Source: Lysobacter prati
GTDB lineage: Bacteria; Pseudomonadota; Gammaproteobacteria; Xanthomonadales; Xanthomonadaceae
Direction of reading: 5' to 3'
DNA: 64,000 nucleotides
Assembly (NCBI RefSeq): GCF_009765215.1
Contig: NZ_VLNV01000010.1
Span: forward strand, 60,155-124,154
Shown here: piece after piece, positions 52,504-61,762 of the stretch
How positions within the stretch are numbered: the stretch's first letter is position 1
Layout: the number at the start of each line of letters is the position of its first letter
Notes under the pieces: model-generated
Database searches by the model: none
What the model saw: only the letters and a program-made list of their open reading frames with translations
Told to the model about the DNA's origin: nothing
Made by a program: the position numbers and the translations under genes

Positions 52504-52980
52504 CTATGTCGACGCCCGCCGCGGCGACACCCACATGTTGATGCGCGCGCGGAATACGGTATCCCCGGCTTCGTCGCTGACGGCGACGCTGACCGGCAGT
52601 TCATAGCCGCTTGTGGCTTCGACCACCGGGATGTCCGGCGTTGCCACGCCGTGCATCGTTCCGGTCGCCTTCTTCAGGTACTCGACGGTCATGCCCTTCG
52701 GGATCCAGCGCATGCTGGCCGGGATCGTCGCGTCGGTCATCACGCCAGCGCTGAGTTCGGCCAGGTTGCACAGCGCGATCGCGTGCACCGTGCCGATGTG
52801 ATTGTGGACGCGGCGACGATCGCGGATCCGCACCTCGCAGCGACCGGGTTCGAGCGCGACAAATCGCGGCGCGATGGTGGCGAAGTAGGGCGCCTTGAAG
52901 CAGACCGCGCGCGAGAACAGCCAATGGCCGGCCGGCCAGCGGGTGATGCGGCGGTACATCGAGAGGATGGGCGCGGACAT
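52504..52980 (-). CDS. DUF4442 hotdog-fold (thioesterase-like) protein
   Basis: This 158-residue protein has a hotdog-type shape: RRRVHNHIGTVHAIALCNLAELSAG carries the HNHxGTxHA motif where thioesterases have their active-site Asn/Asp and His, followed by MRWIPKGMTVEYLKKATG. The family is DUF4442, presumed acyl-CoA thioesterases. It is downstream of fadE on the same strand, separated by a hairpin, which suits fatty-acid metabolism. Activity is not proven. Confidence 0.88.
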   Translation of the reverse strand: MSAPILSMYRRITRWPAGHWLFSRAVCFKAPYFATIAPRFVALEPGRCEVRIRDRRRVHNHIGTVHAIALCNLAELSAGVMTDATIPASMRWIPKGMTVEYLKKATGTMHGVATPDIPVVEATSGYELPVSVAVSDEAGDTVFRARINMWVSPRRAST

Positions 52981-53003
52981 GGGAGGTTCCTTGTTTCAGA
53001 TAT

Positions 53004-53032
53004 GACAACGGCGGGACATGCCCGCCGTTGTC
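53004..53032 (-). terminator. Hairpin between fadE and the DUF4442 gene
   Basis: GACAACGGCGGG and CCCGCCGTTGTC form a twelve-base perfect stem around ACATG. A T-run is missing on both sides, so partial termination or an mRNA processing element is more likely than full termination. Confidence 0.55.
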
Positions 53033-53068
53033 GTTCACTTGCAACCGCCTCAGGCGGCGGCGCTCGCT

Positions 53069-55537
53069 TCAGGCAGCAGCACGGTCGTCGTGCTGCAGGT
53101 TGCGGTAACCGGCCGAGCGCAGCTCTTCGCTGTCGAAGTCGTCGACGCTGATCGTGTCGATGGTCATCTCGCGCAACTCTTCGAGCTGGCGACGCTCGTC
53201 GGCGGTGATCCAGCCTTCGCGCACGCCTTCGTCCAGCTGCGAGGCAAAATCGTGCGCCTCGATGTCGCTGTTCTTGAGCGCCTTGAGGAACTTGCGCTCC
53301 ACCGGCTCGGCCAGGATCGCCTTCTGCAGGTAGCTGTTGATGCGGCCGGCCGGGTTGTTATCGCCCGGCGTCATGAAGATGCCGGCGGCGAGGCGATCGC
53401 GCGCTTCGTTCGGCGACATCAGCAGCGAGGCGGTCTTGTGGCCGAGGCGATCGCTCGGTGCCTGTGCACGGCGACCCCACGGGAACACCAGCATCCACAG
53501 CAGCCAGCCGACCGGACGGATCGGGAAGTTGCGCAGCGCCGCCGAGAAGGCGATCTCGATCTTATGCACGCTGTTATGCACCGACCACGCCAGCAGCGGC
53601 TGGTCGGACACCGGGCGGCCCTGGTCCTCGTAGCGCTTGAGCATCGCGCTGACGATGTAGAGGTGGCTGAGCACGTCGCCCAGGCGGCCCGACAGCGATT
53701 CCTTGAACTTGAGCTTGCCGCCGAGCAGCAGCATCGAGGTGTCGGCCATCAGCGCCAGCGCCGCCGAGTAGCGGTTGAGCTTGCGGTAATAGCGCTGGGT
53801 GTAGGTATCGCCCGGCGCCGCGCCGAACCTGGCGTTGACCACGCCGTACCACCAGCTGCGCACGGCATTGGAGATGGCGAAGCCAATGTGGCCGAACAGG
53901 TTCTTGTCGAACTCGCGCAGGCGCTCGTCCGGATCGGGCAGCGTGGCCGCCTTCATTTCCTTGAGCACCCACGGATGGCACAGGATCGCGCCCTGGCCGA
54001 AGATCATCAGCGAGCGCGTCATGATGTTGGCGCCCTCCACCGTGATCGCGATGGGCGAGGCCTGCCAGCCGCGGCCGAGGTAGTTCTTCGGTCCCAGGAT
54101 GATGCCCTTGCCGCCATGGATGTCCATCGCGTCCTGCGCGGCCTCGCGGCCCATCTCGGTGCAGTGGTACTTGGAGATCGTCGACGGCACGGCCGGAAGT
54201 TCGCCACGCGCGACCGCCGCGGCTGAAGCCTCGGCCAGCGCACTGGCGGCATAGGCATTGCCGGCGATGCGCGCCAGCGCTTCCTCGACACCTTCGAAGC
54301 GGCCGACCGACAGGCCGAACTGCTTGCGGATGCGCGCATAGGCACCGGTGACGACCGCAGCCATCTTGGCGCCGCCGCTGGCGGTGGAGGGCAGGGTGAT
54401 CGAGCGGCCGATCGACAGGCACTCCACCAGCATCTGCCAGCCCTTGCCGGCGTAAGCTTCGCCGCCGATCAGCTGGCTCAGCGGGATGAACACTTCGCGG
54501 CCATGGATCGGGCCGTTCTGGAACGGCGAGTTGAGCGGGAAGTGGCGGCGGCCAATCTCGACACCGGCGGTGTCGCGCGGCAGCAGCGCCAGGGTGATGC
54601 CGATGTCCTTCTGGTCGCCGATCAGGCCGTCCGGGTCGTACATGCGGAAGGCCAGGCCGATGAGGGTCGCGACCGGCGCCAGGGTGATGTAGCGCTTGTC
54701 GAAGGTCAGCTTGACGCCGACCACGCGCGCGCCGTTCCACTCACCGGTGGTGACAATGCCGTAGTCGGGGATCGAGGTTGCGTCCGAGCCGGCCCACGGA
54801 CCGGTCAGGCCGAAGCAGGGCACTTCGCGGCCATCGGCCAGGCGCGGCAGGTAGTAGTCCTTCTGCTCCTGCGTGCCGTAGTGCAGCAGCAGTTCGGCCG
54901 GGCCGAGCGAGTTGGGAACGCCGACGGTGGAGCTGACCACCGAGGAAATTGACGCCAGCTTCTGGATGACCTTGTGGTTGCCCAGTGCAGAGAAGCCCAG
55001 GCCGCCGTACTCCTTGGGCACGATCATGCCGAAGAACTTGTTCTTCTTGATGAAGTCCCACACCGGCGGGGTCAGATCGGCATGGACGTGGGTGATCTCC
55101 CAGTCGTTGATCATCCGGCACAGCTCTTCGGTCGGTCCGTCGAGGAAGGCCTGCTCGTCCGCGCTCAGGGTCGGCTTGGCCTGGTTCAACAGCACGTTCC
55201 AGTCCGGCTTGCCGGAGAACAGCTCGCCCTCGAAGCCAACCGTGCCGGCTTCCAGTGCGACGCGCTCGGTTTCCGACAGCGGCGGCAGGATCTTGGTGTA
55301 GAAGCCCAGCAGCGGCTTGGTGATGAAGGGCAGGCGGAACTGCGGCAGCAGCAGCGGCACCGCGATCAGCGCGGTGACGAAGGCGGCGACCAGCGTGGCT
55401 GTGCCGTTGGCGCCCAGCAGCCAGCAGGCCACCAGCGCCGTCGCCGTCAGCGCTGCCCAGACCGGCAGGCGCAGCCGGTGATAGGCGGCGATGGCGCCGA
55501 CCAGCAGGAAGGCAATGAAAGGAATCGCAATACTCAT
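53069..55537 (-). CDS. fadE: Long-chain acyl-CoA dehydrogenase FadE
   Basis: FadE does the first step of fatty-acid beta-oxidation, making enoyl-CoA and passing electrons to ETF. The 822-residue length is that of E. coli FadE-type enzymes. Two N-terminal membrane helices (IAIPFIAFLLVGAIAAYH, LTATALVACWLLGANGTATL) are followed by the dehydrogenase: FFGMIVPKEYGGLGFSALG, CFGLTGPWAGSDATSIPD, and the Glu-containing DIHGGKGIILGPKNYLGRG region. A unique C-terminal domain is present. Divergent TetR suggests fatty-acid-responsive control. Longer upstream starts are unsupported. Confidence 0.95.
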   Translation of the reverse strand: MSIAIPFIAFLLVGAIAAYHRLRLPVWAALTATALVACWLLGANGTATLVAAFVTALIAVPLLLPQFRLPFITKPLLGFYTKILPPLSETERVALEAGTVGFEGELFSGKPDWNVLLNQAKPTLSADEQAFLDGPTEELCRMINDWEITHVHADLTPPVWDFIKKNKFFGMIVPKEYGGLGFSALGNHKVIQKLASISSVVSSTVGVPNSLGPAELLLHYGTQEQKDYYLPRLADGREVPCFGLTGPWAGSDATSIPDYGIVTTGEWNGARVVGVKLTFDKRYITLAPVATLIGLAFRMYDPDGLIGDQKDIGITLALLPRDTAGVEIGRRHFPLNSPFQNGPIHGREVFIPLSQLIGGEAYAGKGWQMLVECLSIGRSITLPSTASGGAKMAAVVTGAYARIRKQFGLSVGRFEGVEEALARIAGNAYAASALAEASAAAVARGELPAVPSTISKYHCTEMGREAAQDAMDIHGGKGIILGPKNYLGRGWQASPIAITVEGANIMTRSLMIFGQGAILCHPWVLKEMKAATLPDPDERLREFDKNLFGHIGFAISNAVRSWWYGVVNARFGAAPGDTYTQRYYRKLNRYSAALALMADTSMLLLGGKLKFKESLSGRLGDVLSHLYIVSAMLKRYEDQGRPVSDQPLLAWSVHNSVHKIEIAFSAALRNFPIRPVGWLLWMLVFPWGRRAQAPSDRLGHKTASLLMSPNEARDRLAAGIFMTPGDNNPAGRINSYLQKAILAEPVERKFLKALKNSDIEAHDFASQLDEGVREGWITADERRQLEELREMTIDTISVDDFDSEELRSAGYRNLQHDDRAAA

Positions 55538-55674
55538 GACAACGCTCCAGCGGCGATGACGAAGTCTGCACAAGGCAGGCTGACCATATGAGTTGAGGCG
55601 AAGTGGCGGTGGCGGAAGGGCCGGCCCCGGGACGTGGGGCAGGGGCCATTCAAGCAACTGCATCAAACGCTCAA

Positions 55675-55690
55675 CATACGGCCGAGTATG
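55675..55690. promoter_or_regulatory. Palindromic operator candidate in the fadE-tetR gap
   Basis: CATAC and GTATG arms flank GGCCGA (16 bases in total), extended to imperfect ACATAC..GTATGgtaATGT. It lies 138 bases upstream of the fadE start and 265 upstream of the regulator gene. AATGTTC repeats occur nearby at 55692 and 55889. Binding by the neighbouring TetR protein is an inference from location. Confidence 0.45.
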
Positions 55691-55954
55691 GTAATGTTCG
55701 CCCGTCGCTGTCAAGGAAGTGAAAGCGGAAGTCGCGACCACGGTGCGGTTCCGGTCGCCCAGCGCGGGCGGAGGACGTCGGTTGTGGGCTGAAAGCAAGC
55801 GTATCGCGCTTGTTCCGGCCGTTTCAGGGCCCTGTGGGCACCACGGTGTTGCCTGATCCGCCCCTGCGTTTGCGTTCCCTGACATATCAATGTTCAGGTG
55901 CATGTTCAGCTGCATACTGTTCCCGCCGGTGCCGTATGGTTAAACTTGTCACCT

Positions 55955-56584
55955 ATGAGCTCGACCGCGCACCCCAAGCAAGACCGCCCCGGACAGGCCC
56001 GTAATGGCAGCTCCGGAACCGAACGCACCGGTCGCCTCAGCGCAGACGACTGGGCCCAGGCCGCGCTCGACCTGATCGCCGAACAGGGGGTCGCCGCGGT
56101 TGCGGTCGAACCGCTGGCCCGCCGGCTGGGCGTGACCAAGGGCAGCTTCTACTGGCACTTCCCCTCGCGCGACGCCCTGCTGGTGGCGGCGCTGGAGCGC
56201 TGGGAGAAGGTCGAGCAGGAGACCGTCTTCGGCCAGCTCGAACCCATTTCCGACCCGCGAGAGCGCCTGCGCGCGCTGTTCACGCTGGTCGCGCACGAGT
56301 TCAAGTCGCACGTCATCTATTCCGAGCTGCTCAAGGCGCTCGACCACCCGGCCGTGCAGCCGGTGATCGGGCGCGTGTCGGAGCGGCGCCTGGACTACCT
56401 CACCGCATCGTTCCGCCAGGCCGGCCTGGCCCGCACCGATGCCCAGCATCGCGCCCGCCTGCTCTACGCCGCCTACGTCGGCTTCCTGCAGCTGAACCTG
56501 CAGCTGCACCAGGCACGCATGCAACACGATGAATTCGAGGCCTATGTCGAGCACATGATGGCCACGCTGATCCCTTCTTCTTGA
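55955..56584 (+). CDS. TetR-family transcriptional regulator
   Basis: The protein has 209 residues. The helix-turn-helix domain reads WAQAALDLIAEQGVAAVAVEPLARRLGVTKGSFYWHFPSRDALLVAALERWE. The C-terminal ligand domain (LFTLVAHEFKSHVIYSELLKALDHPAVQPV) resembles TetR regulators of fatty-acid genes. It is divergent from fadE across a 417-base gap and lies 32 bases before pckG, so it may control one or both. The ATG at 55955 was chosen over an upstream start that lacks conserved sequence. Confidence 0.92.
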   Translation: MSSTAHPKQDRPGQARNGSSGTERTGRLSADDWAQAALDLIAEQGVAAVAVEPLARRLGVTKGSFYWHFPSRDALLVAALERWEKVEQETVFGQLEPISDPRERLRALFTLVAHEFKSHVIYSELLKALDHPAVQPVIGRVSERRLDYLTASFRQAGLARTDAQHRARLLYAAYVGFLQLNLQLHQARMQHDEFEAYVEHMMATLIPSS

Positions 56585-56616
56585 TAGACCGGCTCCCCGC
56601 TGGAGGATGTTTGCAA

Positions 56617-58437
56617 ATGAATGCGATTTCCCACGACGTTGCCAAGCACGACCACTCGAAACCTGCCATTGCGCCGGGGAGCGAAGGCAGCAAGTTGGCG
56701 GCACTCAATGCGTGGGTCGCCCAGGTTGCCGCACTGACCCAGCCCGATGCGATCGTCTGGTGCGATGGCAGCGATGCCGAGAACGCCGCGCTGATCAAGC
56801 AGATGCAGGCCGACGGCACGCTGGTCAAGCTCAACGAGCAGACCCACCCGGACAGCTTCCTGCACCGCTCGCATCCCGATGACGTCGCCCGCGTCGAGCA
56901 CCTGACCTTCGTGTGCACGAGCGAGCAGGAAGATGCCGGCCCGAACAATCACTGGATGTCGCCGGCCGACGGCCACAAGCAGATGGATGCGTTGTTCGAC
57001 GGCTGCATGCAGGGCCGCACCCTGTACGTGATCCCGTACTGCATGGGTCCGATCGACTCGCCGCTGTCGCGTTGCGGCGTGGAGATCACCGACAGCCCGT
57101 ACGTGGTCGCCAACATGCGCATCATGACCCGCATGGGCGCGCCGGCACTGGCGCGCATCGAGCGCGAAGGCACCTTCGTTCGCGGCCTGCATTCGATCGG
57201 CGAGCTCGATCCGGAGCGTCGCTTCATCATGCATTTCCCGGAAGAGCTGACGATCAAGTCGTTCGGTTCCGGCTACGGCGGCAACGCGCTGCTGGGCAAG
57301 AAGTGCCATGCCCTGCGCATCGCCTCGCACCAGGCTCGCTCAGAAGGCTGGCTGGCCGAGCACATGCTGATCCTCGGCCTGGAGAATCCGCAGGGCGAGA
57401 CCCACTACGTTGCGGCGGCATTCCCGTCGGCCTGCGGCAAGACCAACCTGGCCATGCTGATTCCGCCGGAGGGCTATCGCGCCCAGGGCTGGAAGGTATG
57501 GACGGTCGGCGACGACATCTGCTGGATGCGCCCCGGCGCCGACGGCCGCCTGTACGCGATCAACCCGGAGGCCGGTTTCTTCGGCGTCGCACCGGGCACT
57601 TCGGACAAGTCCAACCCGAACGCACTTGCCTCGATCCAGCACCACACCATTTTCACCAACGTTGGTGTCACTGCCGACAACCAGCCGTGGTGGGAAGGTC
57701 TGGACAATGGCCAAGCCCCGGTCACCGACTGGCGCGGCAATGCCTATGACGCCGCCAAGGGCCCGGCCGCACATCCGAACTCGCGCTTCACCGTGTCGGC
57801 CAAGCAGTGCCCGAGCTATTCGGAGCAGGCCGAGAACCCGGCCGGCGTACCGATCAGCGCGATTGTCTTCGGCGGTCGCCGCGCCTCGCTGGTGCCGTTG
57901 GTGTTCGAAGCACGCGACTGGGCGCACGGCGTCCTGGTCGGTGCGGCGATGGGCTCGGAAACCACCGCCGCCGCCACCGGCGCGGTCGGCGTGATGCGCC
58001 GCGACCCGATGGCGATGAAGCCGTTCTGCGGCTACAACTTCGCCGATTACTTCAGCCACTGGCTGTCGTTCGACAAGGCCGATGCGAAGCTGCCGAAGAT
58101 CTTCCACGTCAACTGGTTCCGCAAGGGCGACGACGGCAAGTTCCTGTGGCCGGGCTTCGGCGACAACCTGCGCGTGCTGGAGTGGATGATCCAGCGCGTG
58201 AAGGGCGAGGCCGGTTCGGTCGAAACGCCGATCGGGCATCTGCCGGCCGAAGGCGACCTCAACCTCGACGGCATCACGCTGGGCGAAGAGGCACGCGCCA
58301 AGCTGTTCGGCTTCGACCATGCCGGTTGGCAGGCCGAGTTCGCCAGCATCGGCGAGTACCTCGACGAGTACGGCCCGCGCATGCCGCAGGCACTGAAGGA
58401 CGAGCAGCAGCGCATCGCACGCGACCTGGCGGGCTGA
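56617..58437 (+). CDS. pckG: Phosphoenolpyruvate carboxykinase (GTP)
   Basis: The enzyme converts oxaloacetate and GTP to PEP, CO2 and GDP for gluconeogenesis from fatty acids and amino acids. The 606-residue length and the GTP-type P-loop FPSACGKTNLAML, with the reactive Cys, separate it from ATP-type enzymes. Other signatures are YVIPYCMGPIDSPLSRCGVEITDSPYVVANMRIMTRMG, GSGYGGNALLGKKC, DDICWMRPGADGRLYAINPEAGFFGVAPGT and FCGYNFADYFSHWL. It lies near the fadE/TetR locus, consistent with growth on lipids. The next gene follows by seven bases. Confidence 0.97.
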   Translation: MNAISHDVAKHDHSKPAIAPGSEGSKLAALNAWVAQVAALTQPDAIVWCDGSDAENAALIKQMQADGTLVKLNEQTHPDSFLHRSHPDDVARVEHLTFVCTSEQEDAGPNNHWMSPADGHKQMDALFDGCMQGRTLYVIPYCMGPIDSPLSRCGVEITDSPYVVANMRIMTRMGAPALARIEREGTFVRGLHSIGELDPERRFIMHFPEELTIKSFGSGYGGNALLGKKCHALRIASHQARSEGWLAEHMLILGLENPQGETHYVAAAFPSACGKTNLAMLIPPEGYRAQGWKVWTVGDDICWMRPGADGRLYAINPEAGFFGVAPGTSDKSNPNALASIQHHTIFTNVGVTADNQPWWEGLDNGQAPVTDWRGNAYDAAKGPAAHPNSRFTVSAKQCPSYSEQAENPAGVPISAIVFGGRRASLVPLVFEARDWAHGVLVGAAMGSETTAAATGAVGVMRRDPMAMKPFCGYNFADYFSHWLSFDKADAKLPKIFHVNWFRKGDDGKFLWPGFGDNLRVLEWMIQRVKGEAGSVETPIGHLPAEGDLNLDGITLGEEARAKLFGFDHAGWQAEFASIGEYLDEYGPRMPQALKDEQQRIARDLAG

Positions 58438-58444
58438 GGGCTCC

Positions 58445-59029
58445 ATGACCGACAACCCCGCCGCGCTCGCGGCCAGTCGTGAACTGCTGATCGACGGCCG
58501 CCCGCTGCGGGTGTTCGACGGGCACCTGCCCAATGTCGGCGACTATGTGCGCGGCCTCGCCAAGGCCGCGTTCACCCGTACCGAAATCGCCCGGCCGGAA
58601 ACGGCCGAGCACAAGCATTGGGCCACCGAGGTCAAACTCGAGGCGCTGTTGCAGCAGCCGATCTTCGATCTCACGCGGCGAGCCGTGCTTGGCTTCACCA
58701 CGCCGGCGTACGGATACCGTCCGTATCGGGCCTACACCAATGTCGCGTCCTTCGGCGACATGCTCTTCAGCCACACCGACTGTCTACCCGACCAGCACGA
58801 CCTGACCGCCCTTTGGTACATGTGCGAGAAGTGGGACCTGGAGTGGGGCGGCGAGACGATGTTCTTCGACGCCCAGGACGAAGTGGCCGCCGCGATCCAG
58901 CCCAGGCCCGGCCGGCTGGTGATCTTCGACGGCGCCATCAAGCATGTCGGACGTCCGCCCAATCGCGTCTGCTACGCGCCGCGATACACGTTCGCCATCA
59001 AGTTCGAGCGCCTGGCCCCGAGCAGGTGA
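58445..59029 (+). CDS. 2-oxoglutarate/Fe(II)-dependent oxygenase (prolyl hydroxylase-like)
   Basis: This 194-residue protein has the double-stranded beta-helix metal triad His110-x-Asp112 (FSHTDCLPDQHD) and His167 (IKHVGRPPN), with Arg180 (APRYTF) probably binding 2-oxoglutarate. Its shape matches small prolyl-hydroxylase-like oxygenases of the P4Hc type. It follows pckG by seven bases and is followed by two sulfotransferase-family genes, a layout suggesting modification of a peptide or protein substrate. The substrate is unknown. Confidence 0.87.
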   Translation: MTDNPAALAASRELLIDGRPLRVFDGHLPNVGDYVRGLAKAAFTRTEIARPETAEHKHWATEVKLEALLQQPIFDLTRRAVLGFTTPAYGYRPYRAYTNVASFGDMLFSHTDCLPDQHDLTALWYMCEKWDLEWGGETMFFDAQDEVAAAIQPRPGRLVIFDGAIKHVGRPPNRVCYAPRYTFAIKFERLAPSR

Positions 59030-59043
59030 GCGGACATGACGGC

Positions 59044-60087
59044 ATGGCGTCGATGAATCCTCTCGCAGCCGACACGACCGTCCTGCAACGCGCGGCCGAT
59101 GCCGCCTGGTTTCCGCTCGACCTCAATGTCCCGGAGCGAAGTTTCAGCTTCGCCCGGATCGACGTCGATGCGCTCGAGCGTTCCACCTTCATGGACACAC
59201 GCCTGGACGCGGCGGTCGCGCAGATCGAAGCCGTGCCGGCCGATGTCCTGGCCGCGATGCCGGTGCCGGCGCCACCGGCGTGGCTGTTGCATACCTCTTT
59301 CTGCGGTTCGACCCTGCTGGCGCGTGCGCTGCACGTGCCGGCGCGCCAGGTCGCGCTGAAGGAGCCGCTGCTGCTGCGCAGGCTGGGCGATGCACGACAC
59401 GCCGGCCGCGACCTGGGCGAACTGTGCGAACTGTCGGCCCGCTTGCTGTCGCGGCCGTGGACAGCCGGTGGCGGCGTGCTGATCAAGGCGACGCATGCCG
59501 CGCTCAATGTCGCCCCTGATCTGCTGGCGGCGACGCCCGGTAGTCGCGCGGTGCTGCTGACGTCTTCGCTCGACGATTTCCTCGTCTCCAACCTGAAGAA
59601 GAACGCGGACACCCAGGCCAAGATTCCGGCGCTGGCCGAGCGTGCGCTGCAGGCAGGGACGCTGCATCTGCGATTGCCACCCCAAGCGCTGCAGCCGCCG
59701 GACCTGTTGTGTGCGGCGGCCCTGCAATGGGCGGCGCAGCGCGATCTGGTGGCAACGCTGGCGAGCCGTTTCGGCGACGACCGCGTGCGCGTGCTCGATT
59801 TCGAAACGCTGCTGGCCGCGCCGGCGGACGTAGCGGTCGCCTGCTCGCGCTGGTTGCGACTGCCGGCGTCGGCCGACGAGGTCGCGGCGCGCGCGGCGGA
59901 GGCTTCGCGCAGCAACGCCAAGGCGGTTTCGGTCGCCTACGGTGCCGGCCAGCGCGAACGCGAAGCACAACTGGTGCTAGCGCACCATGCCGAACCAATC
60001 GCACGTGCCCGCGGCTGGGCCGCGCGCTTCCTGCAACCCGCACTGGCTGCACAATTGCCGATGACCGCAGTGGAACACTGGACATGA
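59044..60087 (+). CDS. Sulfotransferase-like protein
   Basis: This 347-residue protein has WLLHTSFCGSTLLARAL at 80-96, whose TSFCGSTLL segment matches the 5'-phosphosulfate-binding loop of sulfotransferases. VALKEPLLLRRL follows the loop, and VLLTSSLDDFLVSNLKKN resembles the 3'-phosphate-binding region with its conserved Ser. The catalytic base is not obvious, so it may be inactive or act on another nucleotide-linked donor. It begins 14 bases after the oxygenase gene and overlaps the next gene by four bases. Confidence 0.7.
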   Translation: MASMNPLAADTTVLQRAADAAWFPLDLNVPERSFSFARIDVDALERSTFMDTRLDAAVAQIEAVPADVLAAMPVPAPPAWLLHTSFCGSTLLARALHVPARQVALKEPLLLRRLGDARHAGRDLGELCELSARLLSRPWTAGGGVLIKATHAALNVAPDLLAATPGSRAVLLTSSLDDFLVSNLKKNADTQAKIPALAERALQAGTLHLRLPPQALQPPDLLCAAALQWAAQRDLVATLASRFGDDRVRVLDFETLLAAPADVAVACSRWLRLPASADEVAARAAEASRSNAKAVSVAYGAGQREREAQLVLAHHAEPIARARGWAARFLQPALAAQLPMTAVEHWT

Positions 60088-61679
60088 CCGCGACCCTTGC
60101 CTCGTTGTGGCAGCAAGGCGAGACCTACGCCCGCCAAGGCCAGTGGGCGGCCGCGCTGAAGTCTTACGACGGCGTGCTCAGTCAAGATCCCGGCCATGTC
60201 ATGGCGATGCTGCGGGCCTCGCGCGTGGCCTTGTCGCTGGGCCGCTATCGCGACTCGCGCGAGTACGCGATGCGCGCCCTCGCCAGCCGACCCAGCGGCG
60301 ACGAGCCGGTACTGACGCTGGCGCGCGCGCTGCGCATGTTCAACGAACCGCTGGCGCTGCTCGAATGCGTCGAACACTCGCGCTGGCGCGAGCGCAAGTC
60401 GGCGCAGTGGCTGACCGAGATCGCGATGCTGGTCAGCACCATCGGCGAGAACACGCTGGCGATGGAACTGCTCGACCTGGCGGTGCAGCGCGATCCGAAG
60501 CATGCGCCGACGCGCTATTTCCGCGGCGTGGTGCAGATGTTCTTCGGCGAGATGGACGCCGCCGAGCAGGAGCTGGAGCTGTGCATCGGGCAACTGCCGA
60601 CCTATGCGCAGGCACACTGGGTACTGTCGCGCCTGCGCAAGCAGACGCCGGAAAAGAACCACGTCGAGCGCATGCAGGCATTGATCCCGCGCATCCCGGT
60701 GGGCAGCGACAGCCGTGTCTACCTGGCGTTTGCGATGCACAACGAGTTGCACGACCTGGGGCGATACGACGAGTCCTGGCAGGCGCTCGACCACGCTTGC
60801 CGGGTCAAACGCCAGCTGACGCCGCACGATCGCGACGATGCCCGCCGGATGTACGACGGCCTGATGAAGCTGTGCGATGCGGGCTTCGTAACGCCCGATG
60901 CGTCGGCCGGCGCAACGACACCGCCCTATGTGCCGGTATTCATCGTCGGCATGCACCGCTCCGGCAGCACGCTGCTGGAGCAGCTGCTCGCCGGCCACCC
61001 GGACGTGGCCGACGGTGGCGAGACCTACTCGTTCACTTCGCAGATGCGCTACTTCGGCGACCACCGCAACAAGGGCGTGCTCGACGCCGAACTCGTACGC
61101 CGCGCCGCCGGCATCGACTACGCACAGGTCGGTCAGCGCTTCTACGAGCACACTGCCTGGCGCGCGCAGGGCAGAGCGGTGTTGACCGAGAAGCTGCCGT
61201 CGAACTTCCTCAACCTGGGTTTCATCGCCAGGGCGCTGCCGCACGCGCGCATCCTGCACATGGTGCGCGACCCGCTCGACACCTGCTTCTCCAACCTGCG
61301 CACGATGTTCTCGGACGTGAACACGTTCTCCTACGACCAGCGCGAACTGGCGCAGTGGTACGGGCAGTACCACCGCCTGATGGCGCATTGGCACGAGGTG
61401 ATGCCGGGCCGGGTGCTCGACGTCCACTACGACCGGCTGGTCGCCGATCCCGAGGGCGTGATGCGCGGGGTGCTCGATTTCTGCGGTCTGCCCTGGAATG
61501 CCGCCGCCACCACCCTGGACCGGGAGACTGGCGGGGCCGTGGCCACTGCCAGCAGCCCGCAGATGCGCGGCGGCATCATCAAGAACCGCGGCGCCGCCTG
61601 GGCCCCTTACGAGGACAAGCTGGCGGCGCTGATCGAGGGGCTGGCGCCGTACCGCAAGCCCGTCCAAGGGATTGCCTGA
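60084..61679 (+). CDS. TPR-sulfotransferase fusion
   Basis: The protein has 531 residues. Residues 1-190 form about five tetratricopeptide-like helix pairs (LWQQGETYARQGQWAAALKSYDGVLSQDPGH, LDLAVQRDPKHAPTRYFRGVV). Residues about 283-530 form a PAPS-dependent sulfotransferase: 5'-phosphosulfate loop FIVGMHRSGSTLLEQLL at 286-302, the Arg/Ser 3'-phosphate region HMVRDPLDTCFSNL, and a KLPSNFLNLGFI segment. The start codon overlaps the previous stop (ATGA). TPR-sulfotransferases act on protein or glycan acceptors; the acceptor here is unknown. Confidence 0.9.
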   Translation: MTATLASLWQQGETYARQGQWAAALKSYDGVLSQDPGHVMAMLRASRVALSLGRYRDSREYAMRALASRPSGDEPVLTLARALRMFNEPLALLECVEHSRWRERKSAQWLTEIAMLVSTIGENTLAMELLDLAVQRDPKHAPTRYFRGVVQMFFGEMDAAEQELELCIGQLPTYAQAHWVLSRLRKQTPEKNHVERMQALIPRIPVGSDSRVYLAFAMHNELHDLGRYDESWQALDHACRVKRQLTPHDRDDARRMYDGLMKLCDAGFVTPDASAGATTPPYVPVFIVGMHRSGSTLLEQLLAGHPDVADGGETYSFTSQMRYFGDHRNKGVLDAELVRRAAGIDYAQVGQRFYEHTAWRAQGRAVLTEKLPSNFLNLGFIARALPHARILHMVRDPLDTCFSNLRTMFSDVNTFSYDQRELAQWYGQYHRLMAHWHEVMPGRVLDVHYDRLVADPEGVMRGVLDFCGLPWNAAATTLDRETGGAVATASSPQMRGGIIKNRGAAWAPYEDKLAALIEGLAPYRKPVQGIA

Positions 61680-61762
61680 GCCAAAGCGGCTGAGCAACGG
61701 GGCACGCCTGAGGCCGGGTCGGGTACTTAAACCGGCGGCGCGCTTCATGCATCACAAGGACC

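Noticed and set aside
59937-61748. 603-codon frame on the minus strand opposite the TPR-sulfotransferase
   Set aside because: It is antisense to a gene with clear domains and contains no recognised motif.
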